A stretch of DNA of 64,000 nt from Embleya sp040605455 (GCF_040605455.1 NZ_JBEXCV010000023.1:1-64000), one strand, 5' to 3'. Shown: positions 33,449 to 42,234, counted from the stretch's first letter. Program-made: numbers and translations. The notes: generated by a model from the letters alone, not told the origin.

Positions 33449-34168
33449 GTGCAGCTTGTGGTCGGCCGTATCGGCAAGGCGCACGGCATCAAGGGCCAGG
33501 TGACCGTCGAGGTCCGCACCGACGAGCCCGAAGTGCGGCTCGCACCCGGCGCGGTGCTGATGACGGATCCCCCGTCGGTCGGTCCGTTGACCATCGCCGA
33601 CGGCCGGGTGCACAGCGGCCGGCTGCTGCTCACCATCGAGGGCGTGACCACCCGCAGCGGCGCCGAGGCGCTGCGCAACACGCTGCTGATCGCCGAGGTC
33701 GACCCCGAGGAACTGCCCGAGGACCCCGAGGAGTACTACGACCACCAGCTGATCGGGCTCGACGTGGTCACCGCGGACGGCGAGGCGATCGGCGAACTGA
33801 CCGAGGTCGTCCACCTGCCCTCGCAGGACCTGTTCATGGTCCGCCGGTCGGACGGTCGCGAGGTGATGATCCCGTTCGTGCACCAGATCGTCCCGGAGAT
33901 CGACCTGGAGAACCAGCGCGCGGTGATCACTCCGCCACCGGGTCTGCTGGACGCGGAGAACGCGGTGCTCGCGGTGCCGGACCCGGAGGCGGGCGAGACC
34001 GAGCCGCGTGAGCGCAAGCCGAAGAAGACCAAGCCGAAGAAGCTCACGGCCGCCGAACGCGCCGAGGCGAAGGCCGCCCGGGCCGCGGCGAAGCCGGAGC
34101 CCGACGCGAAGCCCGAGCCGGGGTCGACGCCGCAGTCGAAGGCGGAGCCCGAGCAGGACCCCTCGTGA
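33449..34168 (+). CDS. rimM: Ribosome maturation factor RimM
   Basis: 239 residues. The N-terminal barrel starts VQLVVGRIGKAHGIKGQVTV, the RimM hallmark. The PRC-barrel follows (EYYDHQLIGLDVVTADGEAI; REVMIPFVHQIVPEIDLENQ; PPGLLD). RimM helps assemble the 30S head with uS19. A charged extension of about 55 residues (PRERKPKKTKPKK... then Lys/Pro/Glu repeats) goes beyond the usual about 170. GTG at 33449 with GAGGAG seven nucleotides upstream. The trmD GTG overlaps its stop by four bases. Confidence 0.96.
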   Translation: MQLVVGRIGKAHGIKGQVTVEVRTDEPEVRLAPGAVLMTDPPSVGPLTIADGRVHSGRLLLTIEGVTTRSGAEALRNTLLIAEVDPEELPEDPEEYYDHQLIGLDVVTADGEAIGELTEVVHLPSQDLFMVRRSDGREVMIPFVHQIVPEIDLENQRAVITPPPGLLDAENAVLAVPDPEAGETEPRERKPKKTKPKKLTAAERAEAKAARAAAKPEPDAKPEPGSTPQSKAEPEQDPS

Positions 34169-34983
34169 GGATCGACGTCGTCACGATCTTCCCCGAATAC
34201 CTCGCACCGCTGGACGTCTCCCTGGTGGGCAAGGCGTGTGCCAAGGGGCTGATCGACGTACACCTGCACCAACTGCGGGACTGGACGTACGACGTGCACA
34301 AGACCGTCGACGACACTCCGTACGGCGGCGGCCCCGGCATGGTGATGAAGCCCGAACCGTGGGGCCTCGCGCTGGACGCGGTGCTGGAGCGCGGCGCGAG
34401 CGCGGCGGCATCGGTGCCGCGGATGATCGTGCCGACCCCGTCCGGGCGGCCGTTCACCCAGGATCTCGCGGTCGAATTGGCCGAGGAGCCGTGGCTGCTG
34501 TTCGCGCCGGCCCGGTACGAGGGCATCGACCGGCGGGTGCTCGACGAGGCGGCGACCCGGATGCGGGTGGACGAGGTGTCCATCGGCGACTATGTGCTCG
34601 CCGGCGGCGAAGTGGCCGTGCTGGTCATGGTCGAGGCGGTGGCTCGGCTGCTGCCCGGCGTGCTCGGCAATGCCGAGTCGCACCGGGACGACTCGTTCGC
34701 ACCGGGTGCGATGGCCAACCTGCTCGAGGGACCGGTGTACACCAAGCCCGCACAGTGGCGCGGCCGCGAGGTGCCACCGATCACGGTGTCCGGGAACCAC
34801 GGCGCGATCGCCCGCTGGCGGCGGGACGAGGCGCTGCGCCGCACCGCCGCACACCGGCCCGACCTGATCGCCCGGATCGACCCGGCGGCCGTGGACAAGA
34901 AGGACCGGGCCACCCTCGCCGAGCTGGGCTGGGTCGAGCGGGACGGCCGGTTTCAGCCGGCCGATACACCTGTGGCAGACTGA
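34165..34983 (+). CDS. trmD: tRNA (guanine37-N1)-methyltransferase TrmD
   Basis: 272 residues. It has the SPOUT trefoil-knot methyltransferase features: MRIDVVTIFPEYL, DDTPYGGGPGMVMKPEP, the knot region ARYEGIDRRV with DEVSIGDYVLAGGE, and the PVYTKPAQWRGREVPPI loop. It methylates G37 of several tRNAs to prevent frameshifting. The GTG overlaps the rimM TGA (GTGA). A 153-bp leader-like gap precedes rplS. Confidence 0.97.
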   Translation: MRIDVVTIFPEYLAPLDVSLVGKACAKGLIDVHLHQLRDWTYDVHKTVDDTPYGGGPGMVMKPEPWGLALDAVLERGASAAASVPRMIVPTPSGRPFTQDLAVELAEEPWLLFAPARYEGIDRRVLDEAATRMRVDEVSIGDYVLAGGEVAVLVMVEAVARLLPGVLGNAESHRDDSFAPGAMANLLEGPVYTKPAQWRGREVPPITVSGNHGAIARWRRDEALRRTAAHRPDLIARIDPAAVDKKDRATLAELGWVERDGRFQPADTPVAD

Positions 34984-35136
34984 GACGCTGTTGCCATGTC
35001 CCGATCCGGACCGGGTTCCCCGGGAGTCGGACGGCACCCCTGCCACAGGGGGAGCGCCACTCGGGAGCGGCGACCCCACACCTGTGACCACGAAACCCGT
35101 GGGTGACCTGTGGCACCCACGAGAAAGCGACGCGAG
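34984..35136 (+). promoter_or_regulatory. rplS leader with competing hairpins
   Basis: TGCCACAGG at 35041-35049 can pair with CCTGTGGCA upstream (about 34969-34977) or downstream (35107-35115). The downstream copy sits in the loop and stem of a separate perfect 8-bp hairpin (CGTGGGTG/CACCCACG, 35098-35121) ending 15 nt before the rplS start. These folds exclude one another. Confidence 0.5.
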
Positions 35137-35496
35137 ATGAACAAGCTCGACCACATCGATGCCGCATCCCTGCGGGACGACGTCCCGGACTTCCGTTCCG
35201 GTGACACCCTCAAGGTGCACGTGCGAGTCATCGAAGGCAACAAGTCCCGCGTCCAGGTCTTCCAGGGCTTCGTCCTGCGTCGCCAGGGTGACGGCGTGCG
35301 CGAGACCTTCACGGTCCGCAAGGTCAGCTACGGCGTCGGCGTGGAGCGCACCTTCCCGGTGCACACCCCGGTGATCGAGAAGATCGAGCTGGTCACCCGC
35401 GGTGCGGTCCGTCGCGCGAAGCTGTACTACATGCGCGACCTGCGCGGCAAGGCCGCGAAGATCAAGGAGAAGCGCACGGACCGTCCGGGCCGCTGA
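35137..35496 (+). CDS. rplS: 50S ribosomal protein bL19
   Basis: 119 residues. MNKLDHIDAASLRDDVPDFR is a standard L19 start, followed by FRSGDTLKVHVRVIEGNKSR, VQVFQGFVLRRQGDGVRETF, TVRKVSYGVGVERTFPVHTP and a basic C-terminus. It sits at the 30S/50S interface. ATG at 35137 preceded by a modest GAG/AGAAAG site; the open frame begins earlier (35110). It is the last gene of the rpsP-trmD-rplS cluster and is followed by signal peptidase genes, as in other streptomycetes. Confidence 0.97.
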   Translation: MNKLDHIDAASLRDDVPDFRSGDTLKVHVRVIEGNKSRVQVFQGFVLRRQGDGVRETFTVRKVSYGVGVERTFPVHTPVIEKIELVTRGAVRRAKLYYMRDLRGKAAKIKEKRTDRPGR

Positions 35497-35547
35497 CCCG
35501 TACGTTCCACCCGGGGTGCCTCGGCCATGTCGACGCGACCCGGACGC

Positions 35548-35553
35548 TAGGCT
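35548..35553 (+). promoter_or_regulatory. -10 element suggesting leaderless lepB1 mRNA
   Basis: TAGGCT ends eight bases before the lepB1 ATG (35562), and there is no ribosome binding site between. Transcription would start at or next to the start codon. Confidence 0.45.
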
Positions 35554-35561
35554 CGTTCGCG

Positions 35562-36656
35562 ATGGACGACGCAGAGCAGAGCAAAGGCCGTGCCTCCACG
35601 GCGGAGGAATCCGCCGGTACCTCGTCCACCGAGGTCGTGGAGGCGCGGCCTTCGCGTGTCTCGGGGCAGGCACGGAGCGCGGACGGCGACGAGAGCGGCT
35701 CCGAGGGGGCCGTCGCGACGGTCACGGAGGCGGTGAAGTCTCCAATCCTGGTAAAGGATTCGGCCGTGAACCGGACCCCGGCTTCGGCTGCGGACCCCGT
35801 ACCCGCAGCCGCCCCGGAGCTCGCCGCGGACGCGCGCGTCGCCGCCGACTCCGTCCCCGATTCCGACCGCGATTCGGCGGCGGAGCGGGACGAGCCCGTC
35901 GAGCCGGCGGACGCCGTCGCCGACACCGCCGACACCGATGACGACAAGGCCGACGACCCCGACGACGCGCTCCCCGCGCCGCGCCGGCGGCGGATGCCCG
36001 CGTGGGTCGAACTGCCACTCCTGGTCGCGGTGGCGATGGTGGTCGTGCTCGCGGTGAACTCGTGGGTGGCCCAGCCGTTCGTGATCCCGAGCGGTTCGAT
36101 GGAGAACACGCTGCAGGTCGGCGACCGGGTCCTGGTCAACAAACTCGCCTACCGATTCGGGGACATCCGACGCGGCGACATGATCGTCTTCGACGGACGC
36201 GGCTCGTTCACGCCCGAGGACACCGACAAGCCCAACCCGGTGACCGGCGCACTGCGCAAGCTCGGTGGGGTGTTCGGCTTCACGAACCCGGACGACAGCG
36301 ACTTCGTCAAGCGGGTGATCGGGATCGGCGGCGACGTGGTCAAGTGTTGTGACGCGCAGGGTCGGGTCACCGTCAACGGCGTGCCGCTCGACGAGGGCGA
36401 CTATCTGCATCCGGGTGACAAGCCCTCGGACTTCCCCTTCGAAGCCGAGGTGCCCAAGGGCAAGCTGTGGGTCATGGGCGACCACCGCAGCAACTCGGCC
36501 GACTCGCGCGACCACCTCGGCGACCCGGGCGGCGGCATGGTGCCCGAGCGCCGGGTGATCGGGCGGGCGCAGTGGATCATCTGGCCGTTCGGTCGGATCC
36601 AGGGCGCGGACCGGCCGAGGACGTTCGAGCAGTCGGACTTCGACCGTCGTGGGTAA
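35562..36656 (+). CDS. lepB: Type I signal peptidase, paralogue 1
   Basis: 364 residues. A long acidic, disordered cytoplasmic region (1-140) precedes one membrane helix (about 149-168). The catalytic domain has nucleophile Ser179 in IPSGSMENTL and general base Lys250 in FVKRVIGIGGD, with box E GDHRSNSADSR. It removes signal peptides at the outer face of the membrane. There is no C-terminal membrane helix, unlike the next two copies. The start has no ribosome binding site but a -10 TAGGCT just upstream. Its stop overlaps the start of paralogue 2 by eight bases. Confidence 0.94.
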   Translation: MDDAEQSKGRASTAEESAGTSSTEVVEARPSRVSGQARSADGDESGSEGAVATVTEAVKSPILVKDSAVNRTPASAADPVPAAAPELAADARVAADSVPDSDRDSAAERDEPVEPADAVADTADTDDDKADDPDDALPAPRRRRMPAWVELPLLVAVAMVVVLAVNSWVAQPFVIPSGSMENTLQVGDRVLVNKLAYRFGDIRRGDMIVFDGRGSFTPEDTDKPNPVTGALRKLGGVFGFTNPDDSDFVKRVIGIGGDVVKCCDAQGRVTVNGVPLDEGDYLHPGDKPSDFPFEAEVPKGKLWVMGDHRSNSADSRDHLGDPGGGMVPERRVIGRAQWIIWPFGRIQGADRPRTFEQSDFDRRG

Positions 36657-37767
36657 GCGCGGCAAGCCCAAGGGCGGCCGCGCCGCCGACACCGGCACGT
36701 CCGGGCCGGCCACGCGTGCGCATGCCCCCGGCGCTTCGCCTGCGGCACCGGCCGCCGCGGTGGTGCTCGGCGAGGCCGAACCGCCGATCGCCGCCCCCTC
36801 GGTCGAGGTGGGCGCACCCAAGCGGCGGCGGCGCGGCCGGCGCTCGCGGCGCAAGGAGAAGGTGGTGCCGCTATGGCGCGAGTTGCCGATGCTGGCGGTG
36901 ATCGCGCTCGCGCTCGCGCTGCTCATCAAGACCTTCCTCGTGCAGGCGTTCTACATTCCGTCCGGTTCGATGGAGCACACCATCAACGTCGGCGACCGGG
37001 TGCTGGTGGACAAGTTCTCGCCGTGGTTCGGGTGGACCCCCGAACGCGGCGAGGTGGTGGTCTTCCCGGATCCGGGCGGGTGGTTGGGCGACAAGAAGTC
37101 GGACGACCCGCCGCCCGGGCTCAAACAGATCAAGCAGGGCCTGGTGTTCGTCGGCATGTTGCCCTCGGACGACGAACAGGACCTGATCAAGCGGGTGATC
37201 GGGGTCGGCGGCGACACGGTGGCCTGCTGCGACCCCTCCGGCCGGATCACCGTCAACGGTGTCCCCTTGGACGAGCCGTACCTGTACCGGGGCAACGCGC
37301 CCTCGGAGAAGAGATTCAGTGTGACCGTGCCCAAGGGTCGGTTGTGGGTGATGGGCGACCATCGCGGTGACTCGGCCGACTCGCGGGCACATATGGATCG
37401 GCCCTATCAGGGCACGATCCCGGAGAGCGATGTGGTCGGCCGGGCCGTCGTGGTGGCCTGGCCGTTCGGCCGGGCGCATCGACTGCCCGTTCCGGAAACG
37501 TTCGGGAACAAAGCCCTGTCGGTTGCGATTCCCCCGCCCACCCCGGTCGTTATGGGAATGGTGGGTGCGGTTCCGCTGGTCCTGCTACGCCGACGTGTAC
37601 GCTCGCGCCGGCGCATGCCGGACCCCTGGGGCCGACATCGACCCGGCAACGTGCGCGGCACGGGTCGGAAATCATCAAGACAGAGCTGTGGGCAGCCGGT
37701 GGACAGCCCCGACCGGGTGCCGTCCGGCCTGCACGGGTACGAGGAGGCGCCATGGGGGAAGTCGTGA
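36649..37767 (+). CDS. lepB: Type I signal peptidase, paralogue 2
   Basis: 372 residues. A basic N-terminal region (RRRRGRRSRRKEK) leads into a membrane helix (about 80-98). The nucleophile is Ser107 (IPSGSMEHT), the base Lys181 (DLIKRVIGVGGD), and box E is GDHRGDSADSR. A second hydrophobic segment near the C-terminus (VVMGMVGAVPLVLL) is followed by a basic tail, giving two membrane anchors as in several Streptomyces Sip proteins. The GTG start lies inside the end of paralogue 1, and paralogue 3 starts inside its last 16 bases. Confidence 0.94.
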   Translation: MGKRGKPKGGRAADTGTSGPATRAHAPGASPAAPAAAVVLGEAEPPIAAPSVEVGAPKRRRRGRRSRRKEKVVPLWRELPMLAVIALALALLIKTFLVQAFYIPSGSMEHTINVGDRVLVDKFSPWFGWTPERGEVVVFPDPGGWLGDKKSDDPPPGLKQIKQGLVFVGMLPSDDEQDLIKRVIGVGGDTVACCDPSGRITVNGVPLDEPYLYRGNAPSEKRFSVTVPKGRLWVMGDHRGDSADSRAHMDRPYQGTIPESDVVGRAVVVAWPFGRAHRLPVPETFGNKALSVAIPPPTPVVMGMVGAVPLVLLRRRVRSRRRMPDPWGRHRPGNVRGTGRKSSRQSCGQPVDSPDRVPSGLHGYEEAPWGKS

Positions 37768-38912
37768 TCGGAGCGCGATCCGCTGGTGGAGACGACGATC
37801 GTGGGCGGGTGCCGCAGGAGCGGCATCCGACCGACGCGCCGCACGATCCCGGAGCGCCACCGACCCAACCAACGAGCGGGGACGGACCCGCGCAGTCGCC
37901 CGATCTGGTGAAGCGACCAGAGGGTGCCGCCCCGGAGGCGGCGCCGATCTTCCCGCCGGCGGGTCCGACCCCCACGCCCGGCGGCCCGGGCGACGGTGCG
38001 CCGCCCGACGCGGACGAGCCGGGCGGCTCCGGTGGCTCGGACGGCCCGCAGGACTCCGGGGACGACGAGGGTGCCTCCGACTCGGGTGAACGGCGCAAGA
38101 AGAAGGGGTCGTTCTGGAAGGAACTGCCGCTGCTCCTGCTGATCGCCATCGTTCTGGCGCTGCTCATCAAGACCTTCCTGGTCCAGGCGTTCTCGATTCC
38201 CTCGGAGTCGATGGAGAACACCATCAAGGTCGGCGACCGGGTGCTGGTGAACAAGTTCTCGCCGTGGTTCGGCGCGGAGCCCGAGCGCGGTCAGGTCGTG
38301 GTCTTCCACGACCCGGGCAACTGGCTGCAGGAGGCCCCGAAGCAGTCCGACAACGCGGTGGTGCGCGGGTTGCAGAAGGGCATGTCCTGGGTCGGTCTGA
38401 TGCCGTCCGCGGACGAGAAGGACCTGATCAAGCGGGTGATCGGGGTGGGCGGCGACCGGGTGCAGTGTTGTGACGCCCAGGGTCGCCTGATGGTCAACGG
38501 GAAGCCGTTGGACGAGAGTTCGTACCTCAAGAAGGGTGTGGCCCCGTCGACGAAGGTGTTCGACGTGACCGTGCCCAAGGGTCGGATCTGGCTGATGGGC
38601 GACAACCGGGACAACTCGTCCGACTCGCGCTACCACATGGACCAACCGTTCAGCGGGACGGTCGACAAGGACCAGGTGATCGGGCGCGCGTTCACCGTGG
38701 TGTGGCCGCTGAACCGGATCCACCGGCTCGGCGTGCCGGGCACGTTCGATCAGCCGGGTCTGGGGCTCGACGTGATCGGCGGCACGCCGATGGCGGCCGG
38801 GCTGATCGGGGCCGTGCCGCTGGTGCTGTGGCGCCGGCGCCGGGCCGGGGTGGACGGCGCACCCGAGGCGGCGCCGGCCACGCGTGACCCCTCGGGAGCG
38901 CCGCCGGCCTGA
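37752..38912 (+). CDS. lepB: Type I signal peptidase, paralogue 3
   Basis: 386 residues. An N-terminal Pro/Gly/Asp-rich region of about 110 residues is followed by KKKGSFWKELPLLLLIAIVL (membrane helix). The nucleophile is Ser153 in IPSESMENT, with Glu in place of the more usual Gly before the Ser; the base is Lys227 (DLIKRVIGVGGD) and box E is GDNRDNSSDSR. A C-terminal hydrophobic segment is present. The three tandem overlapping copies presumably share and divide the secretome; S. coelicolor has four at this place as I recall. Confidence 0.94.
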   Translation: MGEVVIGARSAGGDDDRGRVPQERHPTDAPHDPGAPPTQPTSGDGPAQSPDLVKRPEGAAPEAAPIFPPAGPTPTPGGPGDGAPPDADEPGGSGGSDGPQDSGDDEGASDSGERRKKKGSFWKELPLLLLIAIVLALLIKTFLVQAFSIPSESMENTIKVGDRVLVNKFSPWFGAEPERGQVVVFHDPGNWLQEAPKQSDNAVVRGLQKGMSWVGLMPSADEKDLIKRVIGVGGDRVQCCDAQGRLMVNGKPLDESSYLKKGVAPSTKVFDVTVPKGRIWLMGDNRDNSSDSRYHMDQPFSGTVDKDQVIGRAFTVVWPLNRIHRLGVPGTFDQPGLGLDVIGGTPMAAGLIGAVPLVLWRRRRAGVDGAPEAAPATRDPSGAPPA

Positions 38913-38929
38913 CCGCGGGCCGCTTCGGT

Positions 38930-38974
38930 ACGGCCGGGTCGCTCGGGAATCCTTCTCCCGGGCGACCCGGCCGT
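38930..38974 (+). terminator. Terminator after the lepB cluster
   Basis: A perfect 13-bp outer stem (ACGGCCGGGTCGC and complement) that can extend inwards by several pairs, 17 nt after the last lepB stop. Confidence 0.8.
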
Positions 38975-38986
38975 TCGTGTTCGGGG

Positions 38987-38992
38987 CACAAT
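38987..38992 (+). promoter_or_regulatory. -10 element suggesting leaderless Nudix mRNA
   Basis: CACAAT ends six bases before the ATG at 38999, with no ribosome binding site. Confidence 0.4.
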
Positions 38993-38998
38993 CCGTGG

Positions 38999-39568
38999 AT
39001 GACGACTCAACCCGTGTCATGGCCCGGAGACGTGCCGGAGCCGGTTCCGGACTACCCCGCGGACCTTGCTCCCGACCTGGAACGCCGCGCCGTGCGTGTG
39101 GTCCTGCTCGACCCGGACGGCCGGGTGCTGCTGTTTCGCACCCGGGTCCCCGAATCCGACCCGTCGCAGTGGTACGACCTGCCGGGCGGCGGCCTCGACC
39201 CCGGCGAGACCTACGTGGATGCGGCGGTCCGGGAGATTTTGGAGGAGACCGGCCTGCGGATCACCCCCGCCGACGTGGGACCGCCCACTTGGCGGCGGAG
39301 TGTGACCTGGGTGCGTCCGGGGCATCGGCGGGTGCAACACGAGTTCGTGGTCCTGGTCCGGATCGCCGAGCGGGCGCCGAAGGTCGGCGAGGATCGGTCG
39401 CAATGGACGGCCGAGGAGCTGGCCGAGTACCAGGAGGCGGTGTGGTGGTCCACGGCCGAGATCGCGGCCGCCCCGGTGCGGTTCTATCCCGGTCGGCTGC
39501 CCGAGCTGCTCGAGGCGTTCCTGGCCGGCGAGCTGATCGACGAGCCGTTCGAGTGGTGGAACGGCTGA
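38999..39568 (+). CDS. Nudix hydrolase
   Basis: 189 residues. The Nudix box is complete: GGGLDPGETYVDAAVREILE then ETGL (G-x5-E-x7-REUxEExGU), near residues 64-87. Substrates of such proteins are nucleoside diphosphates linked to another group; which one is unknown. The C-terminal YQEAVWWSTAEIAAAPVRFYP segment is common to a Streptomyces Nudix family located beside lepB. It appears to have a leaderless start and lies just behind the lepB terminator. Confidence 0.92.
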   Translation: MTTQPVSWPGDVPEPVPDYPADLAPDLERRAVRVVLLDPDGRVLLFRTRVPESDPSQWYDLPGGGLDPGETYVDAAVREILEETGLRITPADVGPPTWRRSVTWVRPGHRRVQHEFVVLVRIAERAPKVGEDRSQWTAEELAEYQEAVWWSTAEIAAAPVRFYPGRLPELLEAFLAGELIDEPFEWWNG

Positions 39569-39713
39569 GGGATGGCCGGCGGCCCGGGGCCCACCCGGGC
39601 GATCCGGGCCGCCCGCGGCCTCCCGGACGGTTGTGCCATGGTGCGCCGGTGGCCGCCAGGGTCGCCGGTACACAATGGGAGACGACAGCGAAGCGCAGGA
39701 GCGAGGGGCGCGC

Positions 39714-40040
39714 ATGAGTGCGGAAGATCTCGAAAAGTACGAGACCGAGATGGAGCTGCAGCTCTACCGCGAGTACCGCGACGTCGTGGGTCTCTTCAAG
39801 TACGTCATCGAGACGGAAAGGCGCTTCTACCTCACCAACCAGTACGAGCTGCACGTGAGGTCGGCCGACGGGGAGGTCTTCTTCGAGTTGTCCATGGCGG
39901 ACGCGTGGGTGTGGGACATGTATCGACCCGCGCGATTCGTGAAGAATGTCCGAGTTCTCACCTTCAAGGACGTCAACGTCGAGGAATTGACCAAGAGCGA
40001 GTTCGAGATGCCCTCGGGCAACGAGGGGTTCGGCGGCTGA
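39714..40040 (+). CDS. DUF2469 family protein
   Basis: 108 residues, acidic, all mixed helix and strand: MSAEDLEKYETEMELQLYRE, then YRDVVGLFKYVIETERRFYL, TNQYELHVRS and MADAWVWDMYRPARF. It is a highly conserved actinobacterial protein of unknown function, found in S. coelicolor between the signal peptidases and yraN. ATG at 39714 with GAGGGG six nucleotides upstream. A CACAAT hexamer at 39671-39676 is a plausible -10. Confidence 0.93.
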   Translation: MSAEDLEKYETEMELQLYREYRDVVGLFKYVIETERRFYLTNQYELHVRSADGEVFFELSMADAWVWDMYRPARFVKNVRVLTFKDVNVEELTKSEFEMPSGNEGFGG

Positions 40041-40130
40041 GCGGCTGAGCCGCCGATCGCGGTCCCACACCCGCAAGGGCGGCATCCACAACGACCGGGG
40101 TTGTGCACAGCCGGTCGCGCACGCGCTCTC

Positions 40131-40171
40131 GACCACCTCCGGCCCCGGCATTGTCGGTGCCGGAGGTGGTC
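40131..40171 (+). promoter_or_regulatory. Hairpin that covers the yraN ribosome binding site
   Basis: A perfect 13-bp stem (GACCACCTCCGGC, 40131-40143, with GCCGGAGGTGGTC, 40159-40171) and a 15-nt loop. The right arm contains the GGAGG used by yraN, and the GTG lies three bases after the stem. Confidence 0.6.
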
Positions 40172-40174
40172 GTC

Positions 40175-40621
40175 GTGCGAAACGATGCGGGTGGCGGCGA
40201 AGACCGGGGCAGCGGCCCCCGGGGTGTGGCGCGGGGCGTGGTGGGATCGGCCCGGCAGTCGCGGAACACCGCCGTGGGGCGGTATGGCGAACGGGTCGCG
40301 GCCCGGTATCTGATCGAGGCCGGGATGGCCGTCCTGGATCGGAACTGGCGCTGCCGCGACGGTGAGATCGACATCGTTGCCCGGGACGGGCCCACGCTCG
40401 TGGTGTGCGAGGTCAAGACTCGGCGGGCGGGCGGCTTCGAGCATCCGTTGGAGGCGGTCGGCGCGGTCAAGGCGGAGCGGCTGCGGGTGCTCGCGGAGCG
40501 CTGGCTGCTGGCCCACCCGGTCGGCGGCCCGCCGGGGCGCGAGGTGCGGATCGATCTGGTCGCCGTGCTCGCGGCCGCGCGCGGGGCGGCCCGGGTCGAG
40601 CACGTCCGGGGGGTGTGCTGA
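40175..40621 (+). CDS. UPF0102 / YraN family nuclease-like protein
   Basis: 148 residues. The core is NTAVGRYGERVAARYLIEAG, LDRNWRCRDGEIDIVARDG, VVCEVKTRRAGGFEHP: the E-x-D-x-ExK pattern of the Holliday-resolvase-like/PD-(D/E)xK fold. The function is unproven. GTG at 40175 with GGAGG eight nucleotides upstream; earlier GTG codons reach 40103. The ribosome binding site is buried in a stable hairpin. comM starts three bases after the stop. Confidence 0.88.
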   Translation: MRNDAGGGEDRGSGPRGVARGVVGSARQSRNTAVGRYGERVAARYLIEAGMAVLDRNWRCRDGEIDIVARDGPTLVVCEVKTRRAGGFEHPLEAVGAVKAERLRVLAERWLLAHPVGGPPGREVRIDLVAVLAAARGAARVEHVRGVC

Positions 40622-40623
40622 CC

Positions 40624-42234
40624 GTGGGCTTCGCACGCACCCGCTCGGTCACCCTGCTGGGCGTGGACGGCGTGGTGGTCGAGGTCCAGGCCGACCTGGA
40701 GCCCGGGGTGACCACGTTCACGCTGGTGGGCCTGCCGGACAAGACCCTCGTGGAATCCAGGGAGCGGGTCCGCGCCGCGCTGGTCAACAGCGGGGAGGAG
40801 TGGCCGCAGCGGCGGCTCACGGTGGGCCTGTCACCCGCGACCGTGCCCAAGACCGGATCCGGGTTCGACCTGCCGATCGCGGCCGCCGTGCTGGCCGCGG
40901 CGGGGGTGCTCGACCCCCGCGTGATCGAGGACCTGGTGATGGTCGGCGAACTGGGCCTGGACGGGCGCCTGCGGCCGGTGCGCGGGGTACTGCCGGCGGT
41001 GATGGCCGCCGCTGCGGCGGGCTGCGCGCGGGTCGTGGTGCCCGCCGTGGTGGCCGGGGAGGCCGAACTGGTGCCCGGGATCACCGTGTGCGGGGTGACC
41101 TCGCTGCGCCACCTGCTCGCGCTGCTGCGCGGCGAACCGGTGCCCGCGCCGGAACACGCGGTGGCCGACATCGGCCTGGGACCGGACCCCCTGGCCGTGG
41201 TCGGCACCCTGGCCGCCGGCCCCGCGCCGGCCGGTGCGCGGCCGGCCGACCTGGCCGACGTCGCCGGACAGGACCGGGCCCGGCGGGCGCTGGAGGTGTG
41301 CGCGGCGGGCGGACACCACCTGTTCCTGCTCGGCAACCCGGGAGCGGGCAAGACGATGCTGGCCGAGCGGCTGCCCGGGATCCTGCCCGCGCTCGACGGC
41401 CCGGCCTCGCTGGAGGTCAGTGCCGTGCACTCGATCGCCGGCACGCTGCGCTCGGACCTGCCGCTGGTGACCACGCCGCCGTTCTGCGCGCCGCACCACA
41501 GCGCCACGATGCCCGCGATCGTGGGCGGCGGCAACGGCCTGCCCCGCCCGGGCGCGGTCTCTCTCGCCCATCGGGGCGTGCTGTTCCTGGACGAGAGCCC
41601 GGAGTTCGCCGGCCGGGTCCTGGACGCGCTGCGGCAGCCGCTGGAGTCGGGCACGGTCACGGTCGCGCGCAGCGGCGGGATGTTGTGCTTCCCGGCGCGG
41701 TTCCTGCTGGTGATGGCGGCCAACCCGTGTCCGTGCGGGCGGTTCTCCGGGCGCGGCCTGGACTGCACGTGCTCGGTGCTGATGCGGCACAAGTACCTCT
41801 CCCGATTGTCCGGGCCGCTGATGGACCGGATCGACGTGCGGGTCACCGTGGACGCGGTCTCCCGGGCCGAGCTGTTCGCGCCCGAGGGGTCGGGGGAGCG
41901 GTCGGCGGTGGTGGCCGCGCGGGTGCTCGCGGCCCGGGAGCGGGCCGCACGGCGGCTGGCCGGGACCGGGTGGGCGGTCAACGCCGAGGTGCCCGGGCGC
42001 GAGCTGCGCACCCGCTGGCGCGTCGATCCGGACGCGCTGGATCGGGCCGCCCGGGACATGGAGCGCGGCCTGCTCACCGCCCGCGGCCTGGATCGGGTGT
42101 TGCGGGTCGCCTGGACCGTCGCCGACCTGCGCGGGCACGAGCGGCCCGGCCGGGCCGATGTGGACGCGGCCCTGGAACTGCGGACCGGCATCGTCCGGGG
42201 CGACTCGGCCGGCGACGACGAGCCCGCGCCGTGA
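40624..42234 (+). CDS. comM: ComM/YifB family AAA+ ATPase (Mg-chelatase-like)
   Basis: 536 residues. An N-terminal Lon-protease-like domain (FARTRSVTLLGVDGVVVEVQ; FTLVGLPDKTLVESRERVRA) precedes the AAA+ domain with Walker A GNPGAGKTM, Walker B GVLFLDESPEF and the MAANPCPCG sensor region, then a Mg-chelatase C-terminal domain. ComM drives branch migration during natural transformation in proteobacteria; the actinobacterial role is not established. The neighbouring dprA supports a link to DNA uptake or recombination. GTG at 40624; the GTG at 40615 overlapping yraN is an alternative. Confidence 0.93.
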   Translation: MGFARTRSVTLLGVDGVVVEVQADLEPGVTTFTLVGLPDKTLVESRERVRAALVNSGEEWPQRRLTVGLSPATVPKTGSGFDLPIAAAVLAAAGVLDPRVIEDLVMVGELGLDGRLRPVRGVLPAVMAAAAAGCARVVVPAVVAGEAELVPGITVCGVTSLRHLLALLRGEPVPAPEHAVADIGLGPDPLAVVGTLAAGPAPAGARPADLADVAGQDRARRALEVCAAGGHHLFLLGNPGAGKTMLAERLPGILPALDGPASLEVSAVHSIAGTLRSDLPLVTTPPFCAPHHSATMPAIVGGGNGLPRPGAVSLAHRGVLFLDESPEFAGRVLDALRQPLESGTVTVARSGGMLCFPARFLLVMAANPCPCGRFSGRGLDCTCSVLMRHKYLSRLSGPLMDRIDVRVTVDAVSRAELFAPEGSGERSAVVAARVLAARERAARRLAGTGWAVNAEVPGRELRTRWRVDPDALDRAARDMERGLLTARGLDRVLRVAWTVADLRGHERPGRADVDAALELRTGIVRGDSAGDDEPAP

